NCBI RefSeq assembly: GCF_008329525.1 | Contig: NZ_NPKQ01000004.1 | Span: 248,001 to 312,000, forward strand | DNA length: 64,000 nucleotides | Direction of reading: 5' to 3' | Origin: Tardiphaga sp. P9-11 | GTDB taxonomy: Bacteria > Pseudomonadota > Alphaproteobacteria > Rhizobiales > Xanthobacteraceae | Shown here: positions 1-10,886 of the stretch, piece after piece | Numbering within the stretch: position 1 is the first letter of the stretch | Layout of the letters: every line of letters begins with the position of its first letter | Translations under genes and position numbers: made by a program | Notes under the pieces: generated by a model | What the model was told of the DNA's origin: nothing | Databases searched by the model: none | What the model saw: the letters and a program-made list of their open reading frames with translations, nothing else

Positions 1-508
1 CGATCGGAATATTGATCAGGAAGATCCAGTGCCACGAGAAGTAGGTGGTGATGAAACCGCCCAGCGGCGGTCCGATCACCGGGCCGACGAGCGCCGGCAC
101 CGTCATCCACGCCATGGCATTAACGAGCGCGCTCTTGTCGATGGAACGCAGCAGCACGAGGCGTCCCACCGGCGTCATCATGGCGCCGCCGAGACCCTGG
201 ATGATGCGGGCGATGACGAAATGCGTGACCGATTGCGACAGTGCGCAGCCGATCGATCCGATCATGAACACGCCGATGGCGATGGAGAACACCGCGCGTG
301 CGCCAAAACGGTCGGCGGTCCAGCCGGAGGCCGGAATGAACACCGCGAGCGACAGCAGGTAGGAGGTGATAGCCAGCTTCAGCGTCAGCGGGCTGGTGCC
401 GATATCGGCGGCAATGGCCGGCAATGAGGTCGCGATCACCGTGGAATCCATGTTCTCCATGAACAGGGCTGAGGCTACGATGAGCGGGATCAAGCGTTCT
501 TTGGTCAT
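1..508 (-). CDS. MFS drug exporter, DHA2 type (N-terminal part, cut by window edge)
   Basis: Read from the ATG at 508, the minus strand gives about 169 residues of a major facilitator transporter. The start MTKERLIPLIV is followed by the first-helix signature FMENMDSTVIATSLPAIA, a motif-A-like loop GWTADRFGARAVF, and GPVIGPPLGGF, which is the antiporter motif C. These features fit the 14-helix DHA2 (EmrB/MdtD-like) proton-driven exporters of the inner membrane. The C-terminal half lies outside the window, so topology and substrate cannot be judged. It faces away from guaB across about 300 bases. Confidence 0.85.
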   Translation of the reverse strand, partial: MTKERLIPLIVASALFMENMDSTVIATSLPAIAADIGTSPLTLKLAITSYLLSLAVFIPASGWTADRFGARAVFSIAIGVFMIGSIGCALSQSVTHFVIARIIQGLGGAMMTPVGRLVLLRSIDKSALVNAMAWMTVPALVGPVIGPPLGGFITTYFSWHWIFLINIPI

Positions 509-2308
<1,800 letters not shown>

Positions 2309-2320
2309 CTATATGCACGA

Positions 2321-2347
2321 TATGCGGCGCTATCGCAGTGCCGCATA
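2321..2347 (+). terminator. Stem-loop after guaB
   Basis: TATGCGGC (2321-2328) pairs with GCCGCATA (2340-2347), extended inside by a G-T and a C-G pair. It starts 12 bases after the guaB stop. There is no T-run, so it may act as a weak terminator or as an mRNA 3'-end stabiliser. Confidence 0.4.
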
Positions 2348-2548
2348 GGCATCGCTGCCTAAATTGAGCCCCACAGATCAGCGAAAACGCGCTATTGTTC
2401 GCGCGTCACGTGCGCTGTCGGCTTTGGTTTCTCAAGGCTGGCAAAACCGGCGCCGGGGCTTTGCCCCGCGTCGCGCTGTAGTGCTCGTTTTCGAGAATGA
2501 TCTCGACATCAGTCGAAGTAACACCCGCAGAAAAGAACGTTGGATACT

Positions 2549-3175
2549 ATGGCCATTGAATGGACGGACGAACGCATCTCGGCTCTCGACACCGCGCAGC
2601 TGAAAAACCTGCGTGAGAACGCGACGCGCCGCGAGGTCACCGCATTGGTCGAGCTGTGCACCGCCGAACTCGCCAAGCGCAATGCCGACAAGCCGCGTCG
2701 AATCGGGCAGCCGCGCAGCGAAGCCAAGCAGTTCGAACACGACATGTCGGCGGAGCTCGCAACCGTGGGCAAGGCGATGGCCGAAAAATACGATCTCTCC
2801 GAAGCGACCGCGAAGGCAAAGTCGGAAGGCGTGAAGGGCTTCAAGGCGCACAAGCTGCTCGGCTCCGATGGCCATGCCAAGCTCGGCGGCATGCAGCGCG
2901 ACGGCTCGGTCGCAGTGGATCGCTACATCTCCTATCGCCGCGGCACGGATATCGCGTCGCTCAGCGTGTTCCTGCTCAAGGACCAACCGCTCGAGACGCA
3001 TGAGTTTCAGGTGATCGCGCCGCTCACGATGCTCGATGGCGGCAAGCCGGTGGCTGAAATTCGCCCGACGGCAACACCGGCGCAGAAGCAGTCGGCCGAT
3101 GGCGGCCTGTCCTTCAAGGATCTCGACAGCGCGGCTGCAGCATTCGACAAGGTGCTGGCGAAGATCACTGCCTGA
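2549..3175 (+). CDS. Conserved hypothetical protein, 208 aa
   Basis: Soluble, charged protein starting MAIEWTDERI, without a signal peptide or membrane segment. The first 40 residues look helical (TAQLKNLRENATRRE). The middle has a Lys/Gly-rich stretch around residues 85-110, and the C-terminus is Ala-rich. I do not recognise a catalytic motif or a Pfam family. Coding quality is good, with strong third-position GC, and the gene is closed by a strong terminator at 3197. It stands alone between guaB and an oxidoreductase, so context gives no role. Confidence 0.7.
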   Translation: MAIEWTDERISALDTAQLKNLRENATRREVTALVELCTAELAKRNADKPRRIGQPRSEAKQFEHDMSAELATVGKAMAEKYDLSEATAKAKSEGVKGFKAHKLLGSDGHAKLGGMQRDGSVAVDRYISYRRGTDIASLSVFLLKDQPLETHEFQVIAPLTMLDGGKPVAEIRPTATPAQKQSADGGLSFKDLDSAAAAFDKVLAKITA

Positions 3176-3196
3176 TATTTGCCGGTTTACGTTTTG

Positions 3197-3231
3197 AATG
3201 CGGCGCGCGATTATCGCGCGCCGCATTTTTT
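3197..3231 (+). terminator. Rho-independent terminator
   Basis: A perfect 14-base-pair GC-rich stem (3197-3210 with 3214-3227) has a TTA loop and continues directly into a run of six T (3226-3231). It lies 21 bases after the stop of the hypothetical gene and before the oxidoreductase. It is the clearest intrinsic terminator in the window. Confidence 0.88.
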
Positions 3232-3262
3232 GCGATCAAGAACAACAAACGGAGAAGTATCC

Positions 3263-4285
3263 ATGTCAGCAGCCAAACGCGTCGTTCTCGCATCGCGCCC
3301 GCACGGTGAGCCCGGCCCATCGAATTTCCGTGTCGAGGGCTATGCGGTGCCAACGCCGGGCGAGGGCGAGGTGCTGCTGCGCACGATCTGGCTGTCGCTC
3401 GATCCCTATATGCGCGGGCGCATGAATGACGGCCCGTCCTATGCCGCGCCGGTGCCAGTGGATGGCGTGATGGAAGGCGGTACCGTGTGCGAGGTGATCG
3501 CCTCGAACAATCCGGGTTTTGCCAAGGGCGATATCGTGCTCGCTCATGCCGGCTGGCAGACCCACGCCGTCTCTGACGGCAAAGGGTTGCGCAAGCTCGA
3601 TCCGAAGCTGGCGCCGATCTCGACGGCTGTCGGCATTCTCGGCATGCCCGGCATGACCGCCTATACGGGCCTGCTGGCGATTGGAAATCCGCAGGCGGGC
3701 GAGACCGTGGTCGTGGCCGCAGCCTCGGGCGCGGTGGGCTCTGCCGTCGGGCAGATCGCGAAGATCAAGGGCGCACGTGCTGTCGGCATCGCCGGCGGCG
3801 CCGACAAGTGCCGCTATGTGAAGGAAGAACTCGGCTTCGACGAATGCCTCGATCATCGCGATCCGGATTTTCCGGCGAAGCTGAAGGCCGCATGTCCTGA
3901 TGGCATCGATGTGTATTTCGAGAATGTCGGCGGTGCGGTGTTCGAGGCGGTGTTTCCGCTGCTGAATTTCTTCGCGCGCATTCCGGTATGCGGGTTGATT
4001 GCGCAATACAACGATACGACGTCGGAGGCGCCGAAATGGGCCGGCGCGATGATGCGCAATGTGCTCACCAAGCGTCTCAACATCCGCGGCTTCATCGTAC
4101 GCGACTTCGCGTCGATGCATGGCGACTTCCTGCGCGACATGTCGCAATGGGTGCGCGAGGGCAAGGTGAAATACAAGGAGCACGTCACCGAAGGTCTCGA
4201 CAACGCGCCGACGGCGTTCATGGGGCTGCTGAAGGGCGCGAATTTCGGCAAGCAGCTGGTGCGCGTGGGGGCGGACAAGGCATAA
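3263..4285 (+). CDS. NADP-dependent oxidoreductase, zinc-free MDR family
   Basis: Medium-chain dehydrogenase/reductase of about 340 residues resembling leukotriene B4 12-hydroxydehydrogenase/curcumin reductase (CurA) proteins, which reduce activated C=C bonds with NADPH. The N-terminal catalytic part contains SLDPYMRGRMND, typical of the family. The Rossmann part begins near residue 130 with GMPGMTAYTGL and carries the AASGAVGSAVGQIAKIKGA nucleotide loop. DVYFENVGG and AVFPLLNFFARIPVCGLI are also family signatures. No Cys/His zinc site is seen. Start ATG 3263 is preceded by GGAG at 3251. The physiological substrate is unknown. Confidence 0.9.
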   Translation: MSAAKRVVLASRPHGEPGPSNFRVEGYAVPTPGEGEVLLRTIWLSLDPYMRGRMNDGPSYAAPVPVDGVMEGGTVCEVIASNNPGFAKGDIVLAHAGWQTHAVSDGKGLRKLDPKLAPISTAVGILGMPGMTAYTGLLAIGNPQAGETVVVAAASGAVGSAVGQIAKIKGARAVGIAGGADKCRYVKEELGFDECLDHRDPDFPAKLKAACPDGIDVYFENVGGAVFEAVFPLLNFFARIPVCGLIAQYNDTTSEAPKWAGAMMRNVLTKRLNIRGFIVRDFASMHGDFLRDMSQWVREGKVKYKEHVTEGLDNAPTAFMGLLKGANFGKQLVRVGADKA

Positions 4286-4306
4286 GGCGGATACGCCTTC
4301 AAGACT

Positions 4307-4346
4307 GTCATCACTGCGGGCGCACTGTACCGTCCGCAGTGATGAC
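4307..4346. terminator. Inverted repeat at the convergent gene ends
   Basis: Thirteen bases at 4307-4319 pair perfectly with 4334-4346 around a 14-base spacer. The repeat lies between the oxidoreductase (plus) and the phosphoesterase (minus) and includes the last codons of the minus gene. It has no T-run on either side. A bidirectional transcription end signal is the likely role. Confidence 0.5.
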
Positions 4347-5162
4347 GGTGAACAGATCGATATCGGTCTGGCCTGGCGCGCGGCCGTGACGCACCTCAAA
4401 GCCGTCGGGCTGGAAACTGTATTCCACGAGCCCGACTTCCTTGACGCCGATCGTCGCCTGCTTGTCCTCCGGACGAATGATGAAACTGCTGGAAGGCGCC
4501 CAGATGTGTCTGACGCCGCGCCATGTGTAGTCGCGCCGCTGGTGGACATGACCGCAGGCGACGAGCCGCAGATCGACAGGGTCAAGCAGATCGATGAGAC
4601 GACGGCGCGCGGGCATCGGGACATAGCGGATCGATGTCGCCGCCAGTTCCGGATCGTCCGGGGTATTCAGGAATAGCGGCTTGTGGATGAACAGCGCCAG
4701 CGGTCGTCCGCTCAGGCCCGCCAGTTGCGAGGCGAGCCAGTCGAACTGCTCCTCTTCGCAGGCGAGCCCGCTATTCATGATCAATGAATTCAGGCCGATG
4801 AAGCACCAGCCGGCCGCATTGAAACGCCAGTGGTCGTGGCCAAAGACCGAGACGAATGCCTGCCGGTTTTGTTCGGAGATCAGTTGGGCCGGGGGCGGGG
4901 CGACCAGAGTCGGGTTGTCGCCGATGTCGTGATTGCCCGGCAGAAAGCGGCAGGCGACGGGAAGGGCGTCATGCTGTGATCTGGCGAAGGCCAGGTCATC
5001 GGGATGGCCCGGACCATCGAAGGCAAGGTCGCCACTATTGATAACGAGGTCTGGTTTTGCCGCGTCGACGAACGCGCAGACGCGCTGGAAATTTGCGGCG
5101 AATTGCGGAAAGCCTGCGCCGAGATGCGTATCGGTAATCTGGATCAAACGGAATTCGGACAT
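4311..5162 (-). CDS. Calcineurin-like metallophosphoesterase (CpdA/Icc type)
   Basis: Protein of 283 residues with all metal-binding motifs of class III cyclic-nucleotide phosphodiesterases: QITDTHLG near the start, then INSGDLAFDG, FLPGNHDIGD, and near the C-terminus CGHVHQRRDY. Such enzymes hydrolyse cAMP or other phosphodiesters with two metal ions in the cytosol. The exact substrate is not deducible. It is followed by a small membrane-protein gene on the same strand, separated by about 70 bases. Confidence 0.88.
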   Translation of the reverse strand: MSEFRLIQITDTHLGAGFPQFAANFQRVCAFVDAAKPDLVINSGDLAFDGPGHPDDLAFARSQHDALPVACRFLPGNHDIGDNPTLVAPPPAQLISEQNRQAFVSVFGHDHWRFNAAGWCFIGLNSLIMNSGLACEEEQFDWLASQLAGLSGRPLALFIHKPLFLNTPDDPELAATSIRYVPMPARRRLIDLLDPVDLRLVACGHVHQRRDYTWRGVRHIWAPSSSFIIRPEDKQATIGVKEVGLVEYSFQPDGFEVRHGRAPGQTDIDLFTVITADGTVRPQ

Positions 5163-5231
5163 GGCGGGAACTCCTCTGACGGGGAGTGTAGCCGCTCCGG
5201 ATGTCAGCCAGATGGCTCGCGCGACCGAAAG

Positions 5232-5873
5232 TCAGATCACGCGATACCTGATCGCATAGCCGTTGTCGGTGCGGGCCGTCTTGCCCGCGCTGGCTGATGC
5301 GATCACCTGATCGACCAGATGCCACGGACTGAACTCGGCGGAGTGGCTCGGGCTGGCGGCGAGCCGCAGCTTGAAGATCAGCGGCGCCTCGCCGGGTACG
5401 TTCACGATCATCACACGCTGCGCTGTGCGAAATTTCAGCGCCACCGTGCCCTTGAGAATGCTCTCGCCTTTATTCGTAAAGGTCGGGCCTTCGCTGATGG
5501 CGGCCAGCGCCTGATTGCGGTCGGTATGCAGCTCGATCTGCGTGGCCTCCGCGTTGATCTTGGCCGCGACCGCATCGGGCAGGCGGATTTCGAATTCGAC
5601 CGCGGGGCGGGTCGGGTTGATGCCGAGATAGCCCAGCGCCGTGTGGCGCATGTCAGTGACGGCGAAGGCCAGCAGGCCGAGCACCGCCAGCGTGGCGACG
5701 CCGTGCCGGACCACGTCACGGACCGAGCGATACCGGGCGCTGAAGTAGAGGTTCAGCAGGATGGCCACGGCAAGTGCCGCGGCGGCGCCAGCCAGCGTGG
5801 ACATCATGAGGCCGGCCCAGCTGTCGGGGTCGCCGGGCGTCAGCATCGCAAAGAGGGCATCGAGAGTGGCCAT
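5232..5873 (-). CDS. Hypothetical membrane-anchored protein
   Basis: About 213 residues from ATG 5873. Two hydrophobic helices (about residues 22-42, LAGAAAALAVAILLNLYF, and 55-75, VATLAVLGLLAFAV) precede a long soluble C-terminal domain of beta character that probably lies in the periplasm. No family is recognised. The open frame continues upstream by 66 codons, but that part is Pro/Arg-rich and unlike a real N-terminus. No good Shine-Dalgarno is visible, so the start is uncertain. Confidence 0.55.
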   Translation of the reverse strand: MATLDALFAMLTPGDPDSWAGLMMSTLAGAAAALAVAILLNLYFSARYRSVRDVVRHGVATLAVLGLLAFAVTDMRHTALGYLGINPTRPAVEFEIRLPDAVAAKINAEATQIELHTDRNQALAAISEGPTFTNKGESILKGTVALKFRTAQRVMIVNVPGEAPLIFKLRLAASPSHSAEFSPWHLVDQVIASASAGKTARTDNGYAIRYRVI

Positions 5874-6094
5874 GGCAGGGCTCGCGGGTTCCGGGCGCCA
5901 ACGGACAGCGCCTGCAAATGGGTGTCGACGGCCGCCCGGTGGGTTCAACGGAGCTACGATGGACCCGGCATGGAACTCATATGGAACAGATATGGAACTC
6001 TTGGGCCGGTTAATCGTCATGTTCCGAAGGGGCGGGTCTGTAGCGCGAGCGGGGTGCCGCGCGGCCCTCAATTCCCGTGGCTGAGGAAATTGTA

Positions 6095-6445
6095 ATGTCG
6101 ATTCAATGGGTTTTATTGCCGGTCTTCGTGCTGGTGGCGATCACGCTGGGCATGTTCTTCTGGACCGGCCGGCGCGGCGGCGTGGTGAGCCGCAATGATG
6201 CCGGCGACCTGCCGAATACCGCTCCGCAGCTCGATCTGCTGTTTTACGCGCTGATCGCCATCGGCCTGCCGCTGCGCAAGATCGACCTGGTGCTGGTCTG
6301 TCTGTCCTGGGTCTTCGTCATCGCCCGCTTCGTGGGCGCCGGATTTATTGCCGGCAGCCGGGGATCGCAGGCCTGGCTCGCCAGCGCGCTTGTGTTGTTG
6401 GCGATGTGGTTCTACTTCGCGCTACGGATGCTTCTCCTGATTTGA
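6095..6445 (+). CDS. MAPEG-family-like small membrane protein
   Basis: Membrane protein of 116 residues with about four hydrophobic helices, beginning MSIQWVLLPVFVLVAITLGMF. The arrangement, including the polar stretch DAGDLPNTAPQLDLLFYALI, resembles bacterial MAPEG (membrane-associated eicosanoid/glutathione metabolism) proteins. Function in bacteria is mostly unknown. Start ATG 6095 is set by GAGGAA at 6083-6088; an in-frame GTG at 6077 would swallow that site. It lies 40 bases upstream of the rRNA methyltransferase and may be co-transcribed with it. Confidence 0.65.
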   Translation: MSIQWVLLPVFVLVAITLGMFFWTGRRGGVVSRNDAGDLPNTAPQLDLLFYALIAIGLPLRKIDLVLVCLSWVFVIARFVGAGFIAGSRGSQAWLASALVLLAMWFYFALRMLLLI

Positions 6446-6485
6446 TCGGGGGTGGCGTCGCGCCTCTCTCCGTCGAAAGATTGCC

Positions 6486-7790
6486 ATGACTCCCGCCGCC
6501 CGCCTCTCCGCCGCGATCGAAGTGATCGAGGCCATCGACACCCAGCGTGTCCCCGCCGCCAAGGCGCTGAAGGAGTGGGGCACCGCGCACCGCTTTGCCG
6601 GCTCCGGCGACCGGGCCGGGATTTCCGGGCTGGTCTGGGACGTGCTGCGGCGGCGGGCCTCCAGCGCCTGGATCATGGACGACGACACGTCGCGCGCGCG
6701 GGTGCTCGGCATGCTCAAGGCCGAGCGTAACATGGACGTGGAGACGATCGCTGCACTGTGCGACGGCGGCCGTTTCGCGCCGGAGCCGCTGTCCGACGCC
6801 GAGCGCTCGGCGCTGGCGTCGCGCACGGTAGCGGATGCGCCGGCGCATATCGCCGGCGATTATCCGGAATGGCTCGATGGCCAGCTGGCTGATGTGTTTG
6901 GCGGTGATCGCGTGGCGGAAGCGACCGCGATGGCCAGCCGTGCGCCGCTCGACCTGCGCGTCAACACGCTGAAAGCCAAGCGCGAGAAGGTACTGGGCTC
7001 GCTGCGCCATCTCGGCGCCACCGAGACGCTGTGGTCACCGCTTGGGTTGCGGATCGATCTCGGTGCCGATGCGCGCAATCCCGGCATCCACGCCGAGGAG
7101 GATTTCATCAAGGGCGCCATCGAAGTGCAGGACGAGGGCTCTCAGCTTGCGGCGCTGCTGTCCGGCGCCAAGCCGGGCGAGCAGGTGATCGACCTTTGCG
7201 CGGGCGCCGGCGGCAAGACGCTGGCGCTGGCGGCGATGATGCAGGGCAAGGGTCGGCTGATCGCCACCGATGCCGACAAGCGCCAGCTCGCACCGATCCA
7301 CGAGCGCCTGTCGCGCGCCGGCGTGCACAATGCCGATATCCGCACGCCAAAGGGCCCGGACGACACCCTGAGCGATATCTATAATTCGGCCGACCTGGTG
7401 CTGATCGATGCGCCATGCACCGGCACCGGAACCTGGCGCCGCAATCCCGACGCCAAATGGCGGATGCGGCCGGGCGCGCTCGAGGTCCGGATCAAGGACC
7501 AGGCCGAGGTGCTCGACCGCGCCGTCGCGCTCGTGAAGCCGGGTGGCCGGATCGCCTATGTGACCTGTTCGGTGCTCCCGCAGGAAAACCGCGACCAGAT
7601 CCGCGCCTTTACCGCCCGCCAGCCCGAGTTTGCGGTGGTACCGCCCGCGCAGGTGATGTCGGTGCTGTGGGACAAATCCGAGGATTTCGCCGCCGCGACC
7701 TATCAGAGCCCCGAGGGCCTGCTGATGACCCCGCGGCGGACCGGAACGGACGGGTTTTTCGTGTCGGTCATGACGCGCAAAAAGGCATAG
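6486..7790 (+). CDS. RsmB-type RNA (cytosine-5) methyltransferase
   Basis: Protein of 434 residues. An N-terminal NusB-like helical region (1-130) precedes a SAM methyltransferase domain of the NOL1/NOP2/Sun family. Motif I is DLCAGAGGKTLALAA. Motif IV, DAPCTGTGTWRRNPDAKWR, carries the PC catalytic cysteine, and motif VI, YVTCSVLPQENRDQ, carries the second conserved Cys. RsmB methylates C967 of 16S rRNA; orthology is likely but other RNA m5C targets are possible. guaA follows on the same strand after 64 bases. Confidence 0.9.
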   Translation: MTPAARLSAAIEVIEAIDTQRVPAAKALKEWGTAHRFAGSGDRAGISGLVWDVLRRRASSAWIMDDDTSRARVLGMLKAERNMDVETIAALCDGGRFAPEPLSDAERSALASRTVADAPAHIAGDYPEWLDGQLADVFGGDRVAEATAMASRAPLDLRVNTLKAKREKVLGSLRHLGATETLWSPLGLRIDLGADARNPGIHAEEDFIKGAIEVQDEGSQLAALLSGAKPGEQVIDLCAGAGGKTLALAAMMQGKGRLIATDADKRQLAPIHERLSRAGVHNADIRTPKGPDDTLSDIYNSADLVLIDAPCTGTGTWRRNPDAKWRMRPGALEVRIKDQAEVLDRAVALVKPGGRIAYVTCSVLPQENRDQIRAFTARQPEFAVVPPAQVMSVLWDKSEDFAAATYQSPEGLLMTPRRTGTDGFFVSVMTRKKA

Positions 7791-7854
7791 TTTTCGGCAG
7801 GACAATGCGAATTCCGGCATTGCGAGGCCGGCATGAGTCGCGTAATTCCTCGCT

Positions 7855-9462
7855 ATGACAGCCCCCAGCAAAACCTCCGTTTCGCCCGCCGATCCGTCAC
7901 CCCATGTGGCCGCGGCGCATGACAAGATTCTGATCGTCGATTTCGGCTCTCAGGTGACGCAGCTGATCGCGCGGCGCGTCCGCGAGGAGGGCGTCTATTC
8001 GGAAATCGTGCCGTTCAACAAGGCCGAGGCCGCCTTCGCCGAGATGAAGCCGAAGGCCGTGATCCTGTCCGGTGGCCCGGCCTCGGTGCTCGACGACAAC
8101 GCGCCGTCGGCGCCATTGTCGATCCTTACCGCCGGCGTGCCGGTGCTCGGCATCTGCTACGGCGAACAGACCATGGCGCAGCAGCTCGGCGGCACCGTCG
8201 AAGCCGGCCATCACCGCGAATTCGGCCGCGCCGCCATCGAGATCACCGACACCTGCGCGCTGTTCGACGGTGTGTGGGAAGTGGGCGGCAAATACGACGT
8301 CTGGATGAGCCATGGCGACCGCGTCACCAAGATGCCCGAGGGGTTTCGCGCTGTCGCCAAGGCGCCGGGCTCGCCGATCTCGATCATCGCCGACGATATC
8401 AGAAAATTCTATGCGATGCAGTTTCACCCGGAAGTGGCGCACACGCCCGACGGCGCGAAACTCATCCGCAACTTCGTGCGCAACATCGCCGGCTTCACCG
8501 GCGACTGGACCATGCGCGCCTTCCGCGAGGAAGCGATCGAGAAAATTAGAGCGCAGGTCGGCAAGGGCAAGGTGATCTGCGGTCTCTCCGGCGGCGTCGA
8601 TAGCGCCGTTGCCGCCGTGCTGATCCATGAAGCGATCGGCGACCAGCTCACTTGCGTGTTCGTCGATCACGGCATGCTGCGCAAGGACGAAGCCAAGACC
8701 GTCGTCGACATGTTCCGCGGCCATTACAATATCCCGCTGGTGCATGTCGATGCATCGAAGACCTTTCTCGGTGAGCTGGAAGGCGTCACCGATCCGGAAG
8801 TGAAGCGCAAGACCATCGGCCGGCTGTTCATCGACGTGTTCGATGCCGAGGCGAAGAAAATCGGCGGCGCGGATTTCCTGGCGCAGGGCACGTTGTATCC
8901 CGACGTGATCGAGAGCGTCTCCTTCACCGGCGGACCGTCAGTCACCATCAAGTCGCACCACAATGTCGGCGGCCTTCCGGCGCGCATGAACATGAAGCTG
9001 GTCGAGCCGCTGCGCGAATTGTTCAAGGACGAGGTGCGCGATCTCGGCCGCGAACTCGGCCTGCCGGATATTTTTGTGGGCCGTCATCCGTTCCCAGGCC
9101 CTGGCCTCGCGATCCGCTGCCCCGGCGAGATCACGCGCGAGAAGCTCGACATCCTGCGCGAGGCTGACGCGGTCTATATCGACCAGATCCGCAAGGCTGG
9201 TCTCTACGACACCATCTGGCAGGCCTTCGCCGTGCTGCTGCCGGTGAAGACCGTCGGCGTGATGGGCGATGGCCGCACCTATGAATACGTCGTCGGCCTG
9301 CGCGCGGTGACCTCGACCGACGGCATGACCGCCGACTTCTACGCGTTCGACATGAAGTTCCTCGGCGAGACGGCAACGCGCATCATCAACGAGGTGAAGG
9401 GCGTGAACCGCGTGGTGTATGACATCACCAGCAAGCCGCCGGGGACGATCGAGTGGGAGTAG
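7855..9462 (+). CDS. guaA: GMP synthase (glutamine-hydrolysing)
   Basis: Cytosolic enzyme of 535 residues converting XMP to GMP with ATP and glutamine. The N-terminal class I amidotransferase domain contains [15 protein letters not shown] with the nucleophilic Cys, and HPEVAHT with the His-Glu pair. The ATP-pyrophosphatase domain shows the P-loop [12 protein letters not shown]. The GMP synthase dimerisation domain ends in the invariant PPGTIEWE. About 30 residues precede the usual start ([20 protein letters not shown]), so a shorter N-terminus is possible. Confidence 0.97.
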   Translation: MTAPSKTSVSPADPSPHVAAAHDKILIVDFGSQVTQLIARRVREEGVYSEIVPFNKAEAAFAEMKPKAVILSGGPASVLDDNAPSAPLSILTAGVPVLGICYGEQTMAQQLGGTVEAGHHREFGRAAIEITDTCALFDGVWEVGGKYDVWMSHGDRVTKMPEGFRAVAKAPGSPISIIADDIRKFYAMQFHPEVAHTPDGAKLIRNFVRNIAGFTGDWTMRAFREEAIEKIRAQVGKGKVICGLSGGVDSAVAAVLIHEAIGDQLTCVFVDHGMLRKDEAKTVVDMFRGHYNIPLVHVDASKTFLGELEGVTDPEVKRKTIGRLFIDVFDAEAKKIGGADFLAQGTLYPDVIESVSFTGGPSVTIKSHHNVGGLPARMNMKLVEPLRELFKDEVRDLGRELGLPDIFVGRHPFPGPGLAIRCPGEITREKLDILREADAVYIDQIRKAGLYDTIWQAFAVLLPVKTVGVMGDGRTYEYVVGLRAVTSTDGMTADFYAFDMKFLGETATRIINEVKGVNRVVYDITSKPPGTIEWE

Positions 9463-9527
9463 ATTCGTCGGCTTTTTTGCGAACGCTGCAACTCAGCGAT
9501 CCTTACAACAACGCCTAACGTCGCGAA

Positions 9528-10274
9528 CTATTGGCGACGGCAGACGCCCAGCAGATAGCGGGGAAATCGCCATGGCTCAGGGTAGCGCGCATCAATTTCT
9601 GCGGTTGGCATTGGCTCGTATAGACGTTCAATTGCGAATTGCGCTCCTACGATTGAGTTGACGTAATTTTCGAGCGGTCGGTGCACCTGAGTGCTGAACA
9701 AATCTACGTTTGGATGCGCTGAAATTCGAAATGGACTTTCAAAAACAGTCTCCTCTTCGTACTTAAACCAGGGCTCATCCACGTAGCCATAGTACACGGG
9801 CCAGAACCAAGGATGGGTTGTGGAGAAAATGAAAGCACCGCCAGGACGGAGCAACCGGTGCGCGGACTTAATAAATGAGTCTAGATCTAGCACGTCCATT
9901 AGGACCATATTCGCTACTATCAAATCCGCTTCCGCGCGACAGTTCGCTGCGTAGGTTTCCAGCGTTCCCAAAAAAAATCCTGCCGATCGACCGAAATGCG
10001 CCCGAGCGATTGAGATACTCTCTGGGCTGGGGTCGACGCCTACCACCTCGCGGGTTTGTGCGGCTAAGAGATTTGTTAGAATACCCACGCCGCAGCCAGC
10101 GTCTACCACAGTATCTGCATTTTCGGCTGAGGCGAGGCTCAGAAGTGCTGGCGCTAAAACGTGTTTGAACGTCAAATCTACGCCACTTACGATCTGCTGG
10201 TATCTTATCGGAGCGAGCGCATCCCACTCTGCCGCTATCGCAGCGATCGTCTTCTTTTCGACCTTTCTAAACAT
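9528..10274 (-). CDS. Class I SAM methyltransferase of an AT-rich two-gene cassette
   Basis: Protein of 248 residues with a Rossmann-type methyltransferase core. VVDAGCGVGILTNLLA is motif I, VVGVDPSPESISIARAHF motif II, ADLIVANMVLMDVLDL motif IV, and LLRPGGAFIFSTTHPWFW motif V/post. The aromatic insertion after residue 150 (WPVYYGYVDEPWFKYEEE) probably shapes the substrate pocket. The substrate is unknown. Its ATG follows directly after the TAA of the upstream two-TM gene (TAAATG), so translation is probably coupled. GC content is visibly lower than in the flanking guaA and reductase genes, suggesting transfer. Confidence 0.8.
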   Translation of the reverse strand: MFRKVEKKTIAAIAAEWDALAPIRYQQIVSGVDLTFKHVLAPALLSLASAENADTVVDAGCGVGILTNLLAAQTREVVGVDPSPESISIARAHFGRSAGFFLGTLETYAANCRAEADLIVANMVLMDVLDLDSFIKSAHRLLRPGGAFIFSTTHPWFWPVYYGYVDEPWFKYEEETVFESPFRISAHPNVDLFSTQVHRPLENYVNSIVGAQFAIERLYEPMPTAEIDARYPEPWRFPRYLLGVCRRQ

Positions 10275-10886
10275 TTACTCGCCCTGACGTGCGGTAAGAA
10301 ATTTTACCAAGTCTTCTGCCACCGCGTAGAACGGATGATGTCCGCTTCGAAACTCCTGTATTACGTGCCCACTATTCTCGTGAACTCCTACAGCCACTCG
10401 GGCACCTTCCCGTCCATAGTCCACGATTGTGAACCTAGATCTAGGTATATGATTTAAGTTTTGGTAGGTAACGATCTCCGCGCCTAACGCTTCTAGTTCG
10501 ATTGTCAATTCGTTTGGATGTTCGAGGCAAACGATGAGTTCGTTCTGTTCGGCTTTCTTGCGCAAGATTGCTCTAATGGGATCGACCCTAGCCCAACTCA
10601 TGTCGCGGCTAAAGATAGCTACTCGACCGCCCCCAGAGACCCATTTGCACATGAAAGAGTCGATCTTACCCTGCGACTTGTAAGTCTTCGGTGCAAATCG
10701 GCGATACTCCAAAAATTCGTTCAAGATCAACACAACTGTTGCAAGTATGCTGGCCCCGAGCAAGATCCAATGCCAATTTGGTCTTTGGTGATCTAGCGGC
10801 ACCAGCGTAAAATACAGCCCTAGGATGGATGCGTACGACGCAGCATGCACAGTAGCCACAGTAAGAAATTTAAGCATCGGTGCCAT
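10275..10886 (-). CDS. Two-TM protein with cytosolic PLD-like/unknown domain
   Basis: Protein of 203 residues. Two membrane helices (about residues 10-30 and 40-60) form an N-terminal hairpin. A soluble domain of about 135 residues follows, with alternating strands and helices: GGRVAIFSRDMSWARV, NELIVCLEHP, ALGAEIVTYQNL, SRFTIVDYGREGARVAVGV. The last block recalls the H-x-K-x4-D-G region of phospholipase-D-like folds, but with Arg in place of His, so I infer a degenerate PLD-like fold at low confidence. GC falls to about 40-50% here. It is transcribed with the methyltransferase downstream with no gap. Function unknown. Confidence 0.7.
   Translation of the reverse strand: MAPMLKFLTVATVHAASYASILGLYFTLVPLDHQRPNWHWILLGASILATVVLILNEFLEYRRFAPKTYKSQGKIDSFMCKWVSGGGRVAIFSRDMSWARVDPIRAILRKKAEQNELIVCLEHPNELTIELEALGAEIVTYQNLNHIPRSRFTIVDYGREGARVAVGVHENSGHVIQEFRSGHHPFYAVAEDLVKFLTARQGE

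Noticed and set aside
9131-9376. Arg/Ser-rich antisense frames inside guaA and similar genes
   Set aside because: They are codon-phase artefacts of GC-rich coding sequence without start signals.
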